Source of the DNA: Scleroderma bovista
Lineage: Eukaryota; Basidiomycota; Agaricomycetes; Boletales; Sclerodermataceae
Assembly: GCA_037178675.1 (NCBI GenBank)
Contig: JAYMGJ010000234.1
Location: 1-28,930 of the forward strand
DNA length: 28,930 nt
Reading direction: 5' to 3'
Below the pieces are notes generated by a model. That model saw only the letters and a list, made by a program, of their open reading frames with translations. It was not told where the DNA came from and searched no databases. The translations under genes and the position numbers were made by a program. Positions 18,728 through 27,852 of this stretch are shown in pieces; the stretch's first letter is position 1, and every line of letters starts with the position of its first letter.

Positions 18728-19278
18728 TAGAGTTTAAAAGTCCAGTCCATAGGACCACAAAAAGACCAGAAACTGGACTGGACTGGACTGGTCGCAACCG
18801 GACTGCAGTTGCCAGTTGCCTACTTTTGAGAATGATGAAAAAGACTGGTTGCAACCGGTTGCAACCGCATTATGTAAGCAATACATATATGGTATAAAAA
18901 CCCCTATATTACAGGCTAATTTTGGCCTGCAGTGGGTCTTAAGGGGTGTAAAACTGATCTTTTTGGATGAAATATGGCACAAATAAATATATAATGACTT
19001 GTATATAATTACTACAGTCTATAAATAGTATTTAGATGCTATCTGACACACCTTTGATGTGAAAAACATCAATAAAATGCAAAAAAAACCGGTTTTTTAG
19101 TGGTTTGGACTGGTTTTTTTAGCAGTTTTGGACCGGTCTTTTTGAAAACTGGTTGCAACCACTTTGGACCAGTCTTTAAGCGGTCCATGAACCATTCCCA
19201 GGCTTCCAAAAGCGGTCCAGTCCGGTCCTCTTCCAAAAAAGGCAAAAAAACCGGACTGGACTGGACTTTTAAACTCTA
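18728..19278. mobile_element. hAT-type MITE (551 bp) in Gypsy-2 pol
   Basis: Perfect terminal inverted repeats of at least 21 bp, starting TAGAGTTTAAAAG, which fits the hAT 5'-YARNG rule. They are flanked by an 8-bp TSD (atcggaga 18720-18727, attggaga 19279-19286, one C/T difference). Subterminal GGACTGGACTGG runs lie at both ends, and the palindrome GGTTGCAACC occurs at 18847, 18857 and 19151; these are candidate transposase sites. No coding capacity. Excision restores the RT-RNase H join (KVKAIS-DWPEP). Confidence 0.9.
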
Positions 19279-20384
19279 ATTGGAGATGGCTTTCACCTTA
19301 TCGGTGGACATGGACAGTCCATTGGGGGAAAGGCAGAACCCAAGGTATTCAGTGGCGGTGGTATGGAACTCACATTTCTCAGGTTTGGCGAAGAGATTGT
19401 GTTTCCGGAGACATTGGAGGACTTCATGGACATGTTGCTGATGTGATTCGATATCTTGAGAATAAATTAGGATGTCATCCAAATAGATGACAACACAGAC
19501 ATCAAGTAAGTCCATGAGGATGCTGTTGACAAATCGCTGAAAGGTCGCGGGAGCATTAGTCAGGCCAAAGGGCATGACATTCCACTCAAAGGATCCATAC
19601 CATGTTCTAAACGTGGTCTTCCATTCATCACCTTTAGCAATGTGGACCAAGTGGTATGCATGGCGGAGATCAATTTTGCTGTAGATCTTAGCCTTACTGG
19701 GAGAGTCCAGGAGATTGGAGATCAAGGGGAGTGGGTAGCAGTCCTTTTTGGAGATTTTGTTCAGCCCTCGGTAGTCGACACACAGGCGGAGTGATCCATC
19801 CTTTTTGCAAATGAACAAGACAGGAGCCCCATGGGTGGAGGTAGACTGTCAGATGAAGCCATAGGAAAGGTGCTCATCAATAAAGGTTCGGAGCGCCTCT
19901 AGTTCAGTTTTGGACAAGGAGTACACCGTACCCAGTGGAGGGCTTGCGCTCTCTTCCAAATTGATTCAGAGGTCATACTTGTGGTGCAGAGCAAGCATAG
20001 TGGCCTTTACCTTGCTGAAGACATCAGCGAAGTTGTGGTAGACTTCTGGCACAGTGGAGAGATTTGGTGAATCAACAGGCATGGTAGGGGAGGCAGAGTG
20101 GAGCTTCTCGTCTTCTGGGTGGATGTACAGAGTGAAGTTTGTTGATCCAGGAAGTTTGCAAGCGTGCACAAAAGCAGCAGCGCCAATGAGCGAAACATAG
20201 GGAGCAGACGAAGGTGAGTCAGAGGGTGGAGGTGAGGCCTGAGGTGGTGGAGCCATTGAGGCTGATGCAGGGGCAGACTCGGCAGAGGGAGGTACCGGGG
20301 CTGCTGGCATTTGTAGTGTACTTTTACGGAATTCTATGTGGCCCAAAACCCAGTCAATCAATGGATTGTAGTGGGTGAGCCAAC
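19279..20384 (-). pseudogene. pol: Gypsy-2 pol: PR-RT linker and reverse transcriptase
   Basis: From the CACTA-like insert: SGWLTHYNPLIDWVLGHIEF, a Pro/Ser/Ala-rich linker, YVSLIGAAAFVHACKL, then RT with [42 protein letters not shown] and an intact YLDD. All in one frame, broken by two TGA codons, 19966-19968 (DL*INLEE) and 19849-19851 (FI*QSTS). Gypsy-1 has Lys and Arg at the corresponding positions; the second is a clear CGA to TGA. Ends at the hAT insert. Confidence 0.9.
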
Positions 20385-20866
20385 CACTGCAAGCATTTCT
20401 CAATGTTTCATGACAAAACATTGTAAAAAAATAGAAGAAAGAGATACTCTTATTTACAATTTTGTTCAACAAAAAAGACAAATATCATACAGCATTATTT
20501 TTGTCATTTTTGTGTCAAGACATGATTTGAGAGCATTTGTTATGTTGGGACTATAAAATATTTAACCTTTTTCTTCTGCCTGTTCCTTGCAAAACAAATA
20601 AAGAAATGACAATGTAACTTTTCTCATAGCAAGTATTTCAGCATGTGTTATTAAAACTAAGATATTATATTATTCTTGAAAACATGTTAAAAGAAACAAT
20701 AAATTTTTCTTCAAGAAACATCATTGTTCCTGGATGCTGATTGGCTGGCTAGAGTGTTATGACTGAAAACATATAGCATATTTCCTAAACATTTATTTTT
20801 GTGGAATAGAGTGTCTTTTGATTCAATTTTGCACTGCAGAAATTTGAAAAAGAAATGCTTGCAGTG
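20385..20866. mobile_element. CACTA-like MITE (482 bp) in Gypsy-2 pol
   Basis: 16-bp perfect terminal inverted repeats, CACTGCAAGCATTTCT, with 3-bp flanks aac (20382-20384 and 20867-20869). The CACTR start and 3-bp duplication fit the CACTA/EnSpm group. The AT-rich interior differs sharply from the host element and has no coding capacity. Excision restores LVLGHSWLTHYNPL of the protease end. Assignment rests only on ends and TSD; another 3-bp-TSD family is possible. Confidence 0.8.
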
Positions 20867-21255
20867 AACTATGTCCAAGAACCAGTATGCAAGAGGAGTC
20901 CAATGGAGTTACATAAAATGTTTCGGAGTTGACTTTGGCTGTGGAGAACTGAATGTCAAGGTTGATGGCTTCTGTAATGAATGTGTTCAAAGAACCATCT
21001 AGGAGGCAGAGTTCAAGCAGAGAGATTGCGTAGGTTGTAAGGGAGTGTTTATTAACAAATGTAGAGTCTATGAAACAATGGCTAGAGCCAGAGTCAACAA
21101 GAGCAGATACAGGAGGTGTAACGAGTGATGGAGGGCATGAGAGAGTTCGGGTCGGAGAGAGCGGACACATTGAGGCGTAACTCTGTGGGTGCACAGTCAG
21201 AGTCAACGCAACCCCCAGCTTGTGCGGAGTTCTGGGAGCTGCTGTTTAATTTTTT
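20867..21255 (-). pseudogene. pol: Gypsy-2 pol: protease
   Basis: The -1 frame after the heptamer reads KKLNSSSQNSAQAGGCVDSD and NVSALSDPNSLMP. It then needs one more frameshift (near 21130) to reach SALVDSGSSHCFID, the aspartic protease motif, and DIQFSTAKVN..FYVTPLD. The first part aligns with the start of Gypsy-1 pol (CVDSGSAPKEARLNASAL). Confidence 0.85.
21249..21255 (-). promoter_or_regulatory. -1 frameshift heptamer, gag/pol of Gypsy-2
   Basis: Minus strand TCA AAA AAT TAA: the heptamer A_AAA_AAT in correct phase, with the gag stop as the next codon. The -1 frame is open into protease. Same position as in Gypsy-1 although surrounding bases differ. Confidence 0.68.
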
Positions 21256-22320
21256 GACTCCACAGCAGCAGGAGTCGCAGCCTTGGCAGCACAGGCCTTG
21301 GCACATGGACTTAGGACAGTCCTTTGCCATGTGACCAGGTTGGCCACAGAACATACAGAGCTTTTCCTTAATTCTGTGTTGGTGCTCTTCTTTGGTCAAC
21401 TTTCCATCCTTCCCGAGATGGGAGGGAGATTCAGAGGTCTTTGAAGCACCAGCGGAGGAGCCAGCAGAGGACTTGGACTTGTTGTCTGAACTCTTGGCTT
21501 TGTTGTCCTTTTCCTTGGATTTCCCCTTGGAGTCAGACGAACCGGAGGAGTTCAACTGCCTTTAGAGGCAGAGTTGGATGATGAGGACGTGGAGCCCTTG
21601 GATTGGCGTGCAATTTCAGACTTGTGCTCCCAGTACCTGGCATCAATGGTCTGCATGAGAGTGCAGTAGCCATCTAGGGTGTGGGGTTTTCCAACTCAGG
21701 ATATTTCGTCTTTGATGCGGTCGGGGAGACCGCTGTAGAAGATATGGCAGAGTGCACCGTCACTGTAACCATGGACTTGGCCGGTGAGGCAGTTGAACTC
21801 TACCACATACTTGTTTATTTTTTGTCCATCCTTCATGGACAAGTTGTCCAACTGGTGTTCCACATCTCTGATGGGGTCATGCAGACCTAAGTTAGACTTG
21901 AGTTCCTGGACGAACTGTTGATAGTTGTCCATCCATATTGGGTGAGCCTGAGGGTTACCGGAGTTGAGCAGGTCTGGCTCAAACCACTTGAGGGCCATGC
22001 CCTTTAGGTAGGATTGCACAAAGGTAACCTTGGCGTGGTCAGAAGCGAAAGCTTTAGGACAGTCCTGGAAGTTTAATTCGCATTGTACGAGGTATGCATG
22101 GAGTTTGCATGGATCAGTACCATTGAAGGTATCTGGCTCACGGACCTTGGTGCAGCCAGAAGAGGAATTGCAATCGGCAGATGCCATAGTGACACGTGTG
22201 AGGGCCTGGACCGCTTGTGTGAATAGGAGTAAGGGGTCTTGAGTTGGGGTTGGGTTGGAAGGGGAAGGTGAGTCCAGTAGTGGGATATTTGGCAGGTTCG
22301 GAGAAGGCAGGTTGCTATCT

Positions 22321-22353
22321 CCACCATCACCACCATCACCACCATCACCACCA
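22321..22353. repeat. 9-bp microsatellite in Gypsy-2 gag
   Basis: (CCACCATCA)n on the plus strand, encoding Gly-Gly-Asp repeats in gag on the minus strand. Confidence 0.85.
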
Positions 22354-22662
22354 GGGTGACCGTTGCCATAGATGTCCAAGACATTGTCAAAACAATGTGT
22401 GGAGTAAACTCCAGAGTTGTTGGGGTGGTGCAGTGCAGGAGTCAGAGTTGTGGGGTCGGGTAAGGGAGCCCCAGGCGGAGTGTTTCTGTTTGAGAAGGAG
22501 AGGAACTCTCCTTCATCGGTAAGTTTGTTTCTTGAAGTGGAGGGCGCATTGAGTGCCTCCTGACAATCTTCGAGTGCACGAGATTGGGCATGGGTCTGGA
22601 TTATAGAACGACTAGTCATGATATGATTTAGCGGATATTCACAAGTATGAGTTTGAATATAC

Positions 22663-23304
22663 TATCAGAACTGTTTCCTCCAACAAACTCTGATGACAGC
22701 AGAGTTCAGCGTGGAGACTGGGAACTATGGGATAAGTTTTGCAGGAGGTTTGAGGACATTGGCTTCAGCGTATGTGCTGTGCCCTTGCAAATACTAGTCC
22801 TCACATTTCAGAGAACAGAGGTCCGAAGGTAATTGGAGGTATCGAACAATGATGGAGATGGAGGAGTTCGTGAGAGACATTCAAGCTGATATTCAAACTG
22901 AGGGACAATCCCCTCAGCGTGCAGAGTACTTATACTTTACATCAGATATGTACAGTAACTGAGAAGTGGAGAGAGGCATAGCAGAGACATAGCTAAGAGT
23001 CTGCGGATGACAAACAGATGAGTAACATACACGGAACGGAGATCAGTGATAAGCGTAACGGATCAAAAGGTTAACGGAACACAGCTATGAGTAATCAGAT
23101 CTAATCTAAAACGGGAACAAAGGAAACAGGAACAGAAGCAGAATGGGAACATACAATAACCAGAGGTGTAAGCACAGAACTATTTACTAAAAGGAGACAG
23201 AGCGTTGACTGTCGGAGCAGAGACGGATACATAGCATCAGAGGTGTCCAATCACGATCAGACTAGAGGTATTGTGGAGTCTGGCAGTGTCACGTGGCCGT
23301 GACA
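22663..23304 (-). repeat. LTR-C: 5' LTR of Gypsy-2 (642 bp)
   Basis: Plus strand TATCAGAACTG...GGCCGTGACA; the terminal TG has become TA by a G-to-A change. Bounded on the right by the TSD tcaac. TATAAGTA on the minus strand at 22927-22934 is the likely start of element transcription. Confidence 0.94.
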
Positions 23305-24292
23305 TCAACACAACTTGGTCAAGAGTGCAGATCGTCTGACAGGAGGGTTCTATCCCCAAGCAGTGTGCCAAATCAAAGGCCCAAACAGTATTATCGAAAG
23401 CAGGGGGGCCAAAGTTGGTAGCACCAGGGGTATGGGCCAAGGTGCAAGGGTCAACAGTGGGCTCTGGTCCATCGTAGTGGACATAAGTGGCAAAGGCAGC
23501 ATGTTGGGCATTCTCATGGCGAGCGTGAGCCTTCTTGCCACCACAGCATGTGCAGCCTCCCTGTCCTTGGGCAGGAGTGTTTCTGCTCACACTGCCATTG
23601 GACCCACCTTGCTGCTGCTGCTGCTGGGCAAATTTGGGGTCAGCCAGCTTGTGCTTCACAGCACTAAGCTTGTTGGCCTGAGGGCCCTTACTGCCAACAC
23701 AAGAAGAGGTGCCTTTCTGCTCAAAGGAGAGCATAGCAGCCTTGATGATCCCATTAGGCTTCAAGTTTTTGATCTTGTCTGGTGATGTCTGGCTGAGGAT
23801 CTGAGCTACAACCTCCATAGTGGGAGGGAGCTTGCAAAGAATGATCATTGCCTGCACGGAGCAGGGAATTCGAAGCCAGTGTCCTTGAGGTAAGCGAGAA
23901 GTGGCTAAGCACCTTGATGATAGACAGAGCAGGATGGCAGCCAGCAGGAATGGTAGTTGACAGGAGCTTGCTAAGCTCAGCATAAGCAGAACTGATACTG
24001 GGGGTGCCAAAGTTCTTCTTCAGGTGGTCCCAGACCTCCTTAATGCTGTTGAGATTTGAGATGGTGACCTGGATCAAGGGGGCAAGGGGCAAGGTGATGT
24101 TACCAAGCGCTCTCTTGGTGTTATCATCCCACTCCTTTTGGTCATCGTGACCGTCAGCAGGTTGCATCATCAAGTAGACATACCATTGCCTTGTGCCCGA
24201 AGGTAGGCCTGCATAGAGGTGTGCCACTGCTGCCAGTTTGAGCCAGTGAACACGGGAACCATCTTGTCAAGAGTGCTGGACATGGCGATATT
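23305..24292 (-). pseudogene. gag: Copia-1 gag, main exon
   Basis: The frame passes MSSTLDKMVPVFTGSNWQQW, then HTSMQAYLRAQG (ATG codon at 24283). A 1-nt shift near 24190 follows, then DDQKEWDDNTKRALGNITLP and NSIKEVWDHLKKNFG. Two more shifts come near 23.9 kb, then TMEVVAQILSQTSPDKIKNL, a Gln run, and a degenerate zinc knuckle (CTCCGGKKAHARHEN, lacking the last Cys). It ends at the Gypsy-2 insertion (CTLDQVVL). These are the UBN2-type Copia gag motifs. At least three frameshifts make it non-functional. Confidence 0.85.
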
Positions 24293-24595
24293 CTGTTGGG
24301 AGTCAACGGAGTCAGCAAGTGAATGCAACAATGGACAAGCAAGAAAAGAAGAAACACCTGAGTGCCAGTGAAGGCACTTCTGTCAACAGCTAACTCATGA
24401 CTAGGGTCATGCTGGCACAAATTGTCGATGAACTTCGCCCATGCAGGTGCTCAACTAGCACATAATGCACCTGCATTGTCCCATACAACACGGACAGATG
24501 AAGCTGACAATTGGCCGTTCTACATGGCCAGCTGGGATAGGGCCCAGCTATGGTGCATCCCCATGCCATACGAGTGGGCTAATGTAAGCAGTTTC
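24293..24595 (-). pseudogene. gag: Copia-1 gag, 5' exon and candidate intron
   Basis: Upstream of the main exon one frame reads ALSQLAM*NGQLSASSV, VVWDNAGALCAS*, and CQHDPSHELAVDRSAFTGTQ, with two TAG codons. A candidate intron at 24293-24357 (GTGTTT...CTGAC...CAACAG, 65 nt) would join FTGTQ in phase to NIAMSSTLDK. The 5' splice site is weaker than usual. The exon is interrupted on its 5' side by LTR-D at 24596. Confidence 0.5.
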
Positions 24596-24897
24596 TGTTG
24601 AAATCCCTACTCAATCACTACCATTCTTTTGGTACTTACTGATAGTTTCCTTATTGGTGCAATGAGCATCCTTATGTAAGCATGGAGTATTTTCATCTGC
24701 TCGAGGATTCCTTTCATCTCAGTGTTCCAAATGAGACACTGAGGTAAGACATCTAGTCACCACTCTCTTTTACTTAGTACTAACCTACTTATTAGTTTGC
24801 CTCTGAGCTAGGTTAGTTATCATACAAATTAAAGTGTTCCACACCAGACACTGAGTTTGCCTCTGAGCTAGTTCCCTGCACGAGCCATCTAACAAAA
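24596..24897 (+). repeat. LTR-D copy b (302 bp)
   Basis: TGTTGAAATCCC...CATCTAACAAAA with a perfect 5-bp TSD, gtttc (24591-24595 and 24898-24902). Opposite orientation to copy a. Internal duplicated words GTTTGCCTCTGAGCTAG and AGTGTTCCA...GACACTGAG. Confidence 0.88.
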
Positions 24898-24902
24898 GTT
24901 TC

Positions 24903-25734
24903 ACCATGCAATATTGGTGGCTCATGGAGAGGTTGTCACCAAGCAATATCATTGGGCTGACACACTGGTATGCTAGATCAGAATGGACTGCAGCAAAAGG
25001 GCCTTATGCAGCTGGCATTGAGGCCAAATGATTGCAGCAGGGCAGCCGCCGGCCAGAGGTAAATGCCACAGGGTTGCCATGGCATTGAGGCTGAATGATT
25101 GCAGCAGGGCAGCCGCCATGGCATTGCAGCAAAGGACTAGGGTAGTAGTTGCAGCAATGTGGCCAAAGAACCATACACTAAATTGGTGTCTCACAATGTG
25201 TTAAGCCCACTATGATGGTGTCCCATTATTACATGACAGCCCCAGGAACATGATCATCTATAGGATCAGGGGGCCCTGGAGATGGTGTGCTCTATTCTAC
25301 TATGGAGCCCTAGCCATGTGAATGAATAGAAGGGCTGCAGTGCCAGTGTTGCATACTTTGCATCAAGCTGTGGAATTGGTGTCCTGTTTCTGCTGGTGGG
25401 CTGATAGAATGGTGTGTCCTGTATTTTTTATTGGGCTGTAGGGTTGTTACCCTGGCCTTGGTGTAAAGCTGCATATATAGTGTCCCTTGCTTCCCAATGG
25501 GCTGCATATACGTCAGCAAACCAACCCTAATGGTTAGCCAAGCTGACAGCACTTGACAGCACTTAGCCGGCTGCCCAGCCTGTCCAACTCTGGTACAGTC
25601 TGTCTGACTCCATGCCAGTCTGGTTCCCAGTCTTTGATTTTGCTTTGATTCCTCAAGTATTCAGTAGAGTAAAAAAAAAAGTATATTATATCTATAGAAT
25701 ACATCATAAATAATTAAATGTATTCATACGGTGG
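24903..25734. other. degenerate flank: possible Copia-1 leader, then decayed tandem repeats
   Basis: Just right of LTR-D the sequence may continue the Copia-1 leader, but no frame or LTR supports a boundary. A 36-bp direct repeat with two mismatches lies at 25015-25050 and 25082-25117. From about 25190 to 25510 there are decayed units with GGTGTCC...TGGGCTG. A run of A and an AT-rich stretch at 25672-25725 precede the minisatellite. No gene seen. Confidence 0.55.
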
Positions 25735-26310
25735 GGGGGGTGCTGTCGAATGCAGGGAGGGTGAGCACCAATGCTGCAGCTGGCGCGGTGGTCAGTGTCA
25801 CTGTGGCTGGGGGGGTGGTGGGCGATGGGGTGGGTGTCATCATTGGATGATGCTGGGGATGGGGGTGGTCACGTTGTCGCTGTTGTCATTGGTGTGGTCA
25901 TTGTCATTGGTGTGGTCGTTGTCATTGGTGTGGTCGTTGTCATTGGTGTGGTCGTTGTCATTGGTGTGGTCGTTGTCATTGGTGACCACATCGACGACAC
26001 GGGGGATGTGGGTGGTCGCGTTGTCACCATCAACACTGGGGATGGTGGCAGGGAGGGGAGGTCGTTGTTGTTTTTGTCAGTGGCCACATTGATGACATTG
26101 GTGATGGGGTCATCGTCATCGTCGCGTTGGTAGTGGCCATCGACGCTGGTGGTGGAGTGGTGGTGGTGGCCTAGCCATTGTCATTGTTGTCTGGTCAACA
26201 ACGCCGGTGGTGGTCGGTGCCGTTGCCATCGTCCATCTTCTGTGGTTGGGTCATCATCATTGTCGCTGATGGTGGTCACGTCGACAATGCTGGTAGTGGT
26301 GATGCGAGGC
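25735..26310. repeat. GT-rich minisatellite block
   Basis: GGTGGTGG and GTCATTGTTGTC words, with an 18-bp array at 25885-25985. Frames across it encode only repeats. Composition matches the block at 5247-5877 and is the strand-complement type of 26430-27085. Confidence 0.78.
25885..25985. repeat. 18-bp tandem repeat, 5.6 copies
   Basis: Units start at 25885, 25903, 25921, 25939, 25957 and 25975: GTCATTGGTGTGGTCGTT, nearly identical. Since 18 is a multiple of 3, all frames stay open, which explains the long spurious ORFs. Confidence 0.92.
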
Positions 26311-26429
26311 ATGTAGTATAGTAAATACTATTAAGAAATATTGGTAGTTCAGTATGCTGATATAATCATCTACACAAACATGCGCACACACACACACTTC
26401 AAAAAATTTCTCTAAGATTCTCATTCTCT
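26311..26429. other. AT-rich spacer between minisatellite blocks
   Basis: AT-rich unique sequence with a (CA)n run at 26385-26397. It separates the GT-rich block from the AC-rich block. No gene. Confidence 0.55.
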
Positions 26430-27085
26430 TCGATCTCTCCCATCTTCCACCACCACCGCACCACATGTCAGCCATCACCCGACAGCCACTACCACCAGCG
26501 TCAACAACGACATGGCCACCACCACCAACGTCAATGACGAGGCCACCAGCAGCGATGACGACCACCCCACCAGCAGTGTCGACAATGTGACAATGGCGAC
26601 ACGGCCACCACCATCAACAACCACGACCACCATCATTGTTGATGACGACATGGTCACCACCACCAATGTTGATGAGGCCACCACCAACGTCGACGACCAC
26701 CCCACCAGCAGCATCGAGACGCCATGGCCACCACCACCAATGACCATAACCACCCCACCAACAGCATCGACGATGCAACGACAACACAGTCACCACCACC
26801 AACGTCAATGACCACCCCACCAGCAGTGTCAACGACACAACCAGACGACACAGCCACCCCCACCAACATCGACGAGGCTACCACCAATGACCATGACCAC
26901 CCCACCAGCAGCATTGACAACGCGACGACCACCTCACCACCAGCGATGATGACGACCACCCCACCCCCTGTGTCGTCAATGTGGCACCAGTGACGACAAC
27001 GATGACCACCTCGACATGGTTGCCGCCACTACCCCCACCACCTGCATTGACATTGCGGCCATCAACGACAACTACAACCACCCCA
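26430..27085. repeat. AC-rich minisatellite block
   Basis: Built of ACCACC trimers with a recurring word ACCACCCCACCAGCAGCATC at irregular 50-80 bp steps (near 26695 exactly; variants near 26560, 26750, 26810, 26890, 26955). The long frames are translations of the repeat, not genes. Confidence 0.78.
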
Positions 27086-27721
27086 GTGTATATATAATAT
27101 ATAATATTTGTTCAGTAGTTATTGAATTGATGTAAAGTGGTTAACCTTAACATTGAGTGAATTGAGTGCTTGAAAAGTTTCAAGTACAGGCAGTAAAGGT
27201 AATATGGATGCTGTTGATAGTACTACTAGGTCTTGGAAAAAGTGTGTTGGGGGTTGCTGCAGTGGACCTAAAGGACAGAAGCTGTAGTGACCTCAGTAGA
27301 TATTCAAGCTACTGTTATTAGAGTAGTACCTGTAGTGACTACTACAAGTGAGTAAGTGTAAAAGGAGTGTGTAAAGGACTACTTACCCTCAGTAGATATT
27401 CAAGCTACTGAGGGACTAATGGAAAATACTACTGTGTATAGTGCGCTCGAAATGCTTATGTAAGCGTCGCATGGTCATGCACTGAAGTACCAGTAACACA
27501 TGCTGGTTAACTTTCAACACTAGGACAGTCTGGGACAGCTGGACCAGCCTGGAACAAGTACTGGGACAGTCTGAACAGTGCTAGCCAGTTAGGTACCTTG
27601 CTAGGAGTAGCTGGGGCTCTGGGGTAACTGGCCAGTACTGTCCAGTACTGTCCAGGGGAGGGTTGGTTTGCTGATGTAGGGTGTACCCTTCAGAGTAGCA
27701 AGCCATGGGGGTGGTGTCCCA
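27086..27721. other. unassigned stretch with direct repeats
   Basis: 636 bp without a supported ORF. Contains an exact 24-bp direct repeat (27291-27314 and 27387-27410), and a region rich in GGACAGT/CCAGTACTG words (27520-27660). I recognise no element here. Confidence 0.5.
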
Positions 27722-27852
27722 TGTTGAAACTCCTATCCTTTCACTACCATTCTTTAGGCTTACTGATAGTTTCCTTATTCGTATGGCGAGTATCCTTACA
27801 TAAGCACGGACTATTTTTCATCCGTTCAGGGATTCTTTTCACCTCAGTGTTC
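27722..27852 (+). repeat. LTR-D copy c, 3' part displaced by Copia-2
   Basis: Starts TGTTGAAACTCC and follows copies a and b as far as CACCTCAGTGTTC, where the Copia-2 LTR begins. The rest of this copy should lie beyond Copia-2, outside the window. Confidence 0.82.

Larger units (their letters stand above)
21246..22619 (-). pseudogene. gag: Gypsy-2 gag
   Basis: ATG 22619-22617 (MTSRSIIQTHAQ) lies 43 nt inside the 5' LTR. An N-terminal low-complexity part with a (Gly-Gly-Asp) repeat is followed by the retrotransposon gag domain (REPDTFNGTDPCKLHAYLVQ, WMDNYQQFVQELKSNLG, FYSGLPDRIKDEIS). TGA 21696-21698 replaces the CGA codon seen in Gypsy-1 (DEIARVGK). The Ser/Lys spacer and zinc knuckle C-MF-C-GQPG-H-MAKD-C lie in a shifted frame (from about 21555). 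A second shift just after the knuckle returns to the original frame, ending AAVESKN-stop at 21246. Confidence 0.9.
14309..23304 (-). mobile_element. Gypsy-2: complete Ty3/Gypsy chromovirus with both LTRs
   Basis: 8996 bp with two LTRs (14309-14967 and 22663-23304) and a perfect 5-bp TSD, tcaac (14304-14308 and 23305-23309). Minus-strand order: 5' LTR, gag, frameshift site, PR, RT, RNase H, IN, chromodomain, antisense gene, polypurine tract, 3' LTR. It carries two MITEs; without them it is about 7.95 kb. All ORFs carry stops or frameshifts, so it is non-autonomous now. I did not recognise a tRNA primer-binding site just inside the 5' LTR. Confidence 0.95.
5878..24960 (-). mobile_element. Copia-1: Ty1/Copia element split by nested insertions
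   Basis: Read on the minus strand: gag (24.6-23.3 kb, then 14308-14102 and 12267-12193), protease (11.4 kb), GAG-pre-integrase (10.4 kb), integrase (9.8-8.05 kb), RT and RNase H (7.85-6.26 kb), polypurine tract, 3' LTR (5878-6165). The PR-IN-RT-RH order is diagnostic of Ty1/Copia. About 14 kb of the span is later insertions. The reading frame is restored when they are removed at 8614-9243, 9840-10146, 14309-23304 and 12268-14101. No 5' LTR is visible, and the right edge (placed near 24.96 kb) is uncertain. Confidence 0.85.

Noticed and set aside
22620..22662. tRNA primer-binding site of Gypsy-2
   Set aside because: The 43 nt after the 5' LTR show no recognisable tRNA 3' end complement. Self-priming is possible but I could not show the pairing.
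25885..25985. CRISPR-like periodicity
   Set aside because: The units are head-to-tail with no spacers, and the window is eukaryotic.
25718..26993. ORFs of 89-124 codons on both strands, Ser/Leu/Val or Thr/Asp/His-rich
   Set aside because: 18-bp and trinucleotide-type repeats keep all frames open; no start context, domain or intron.
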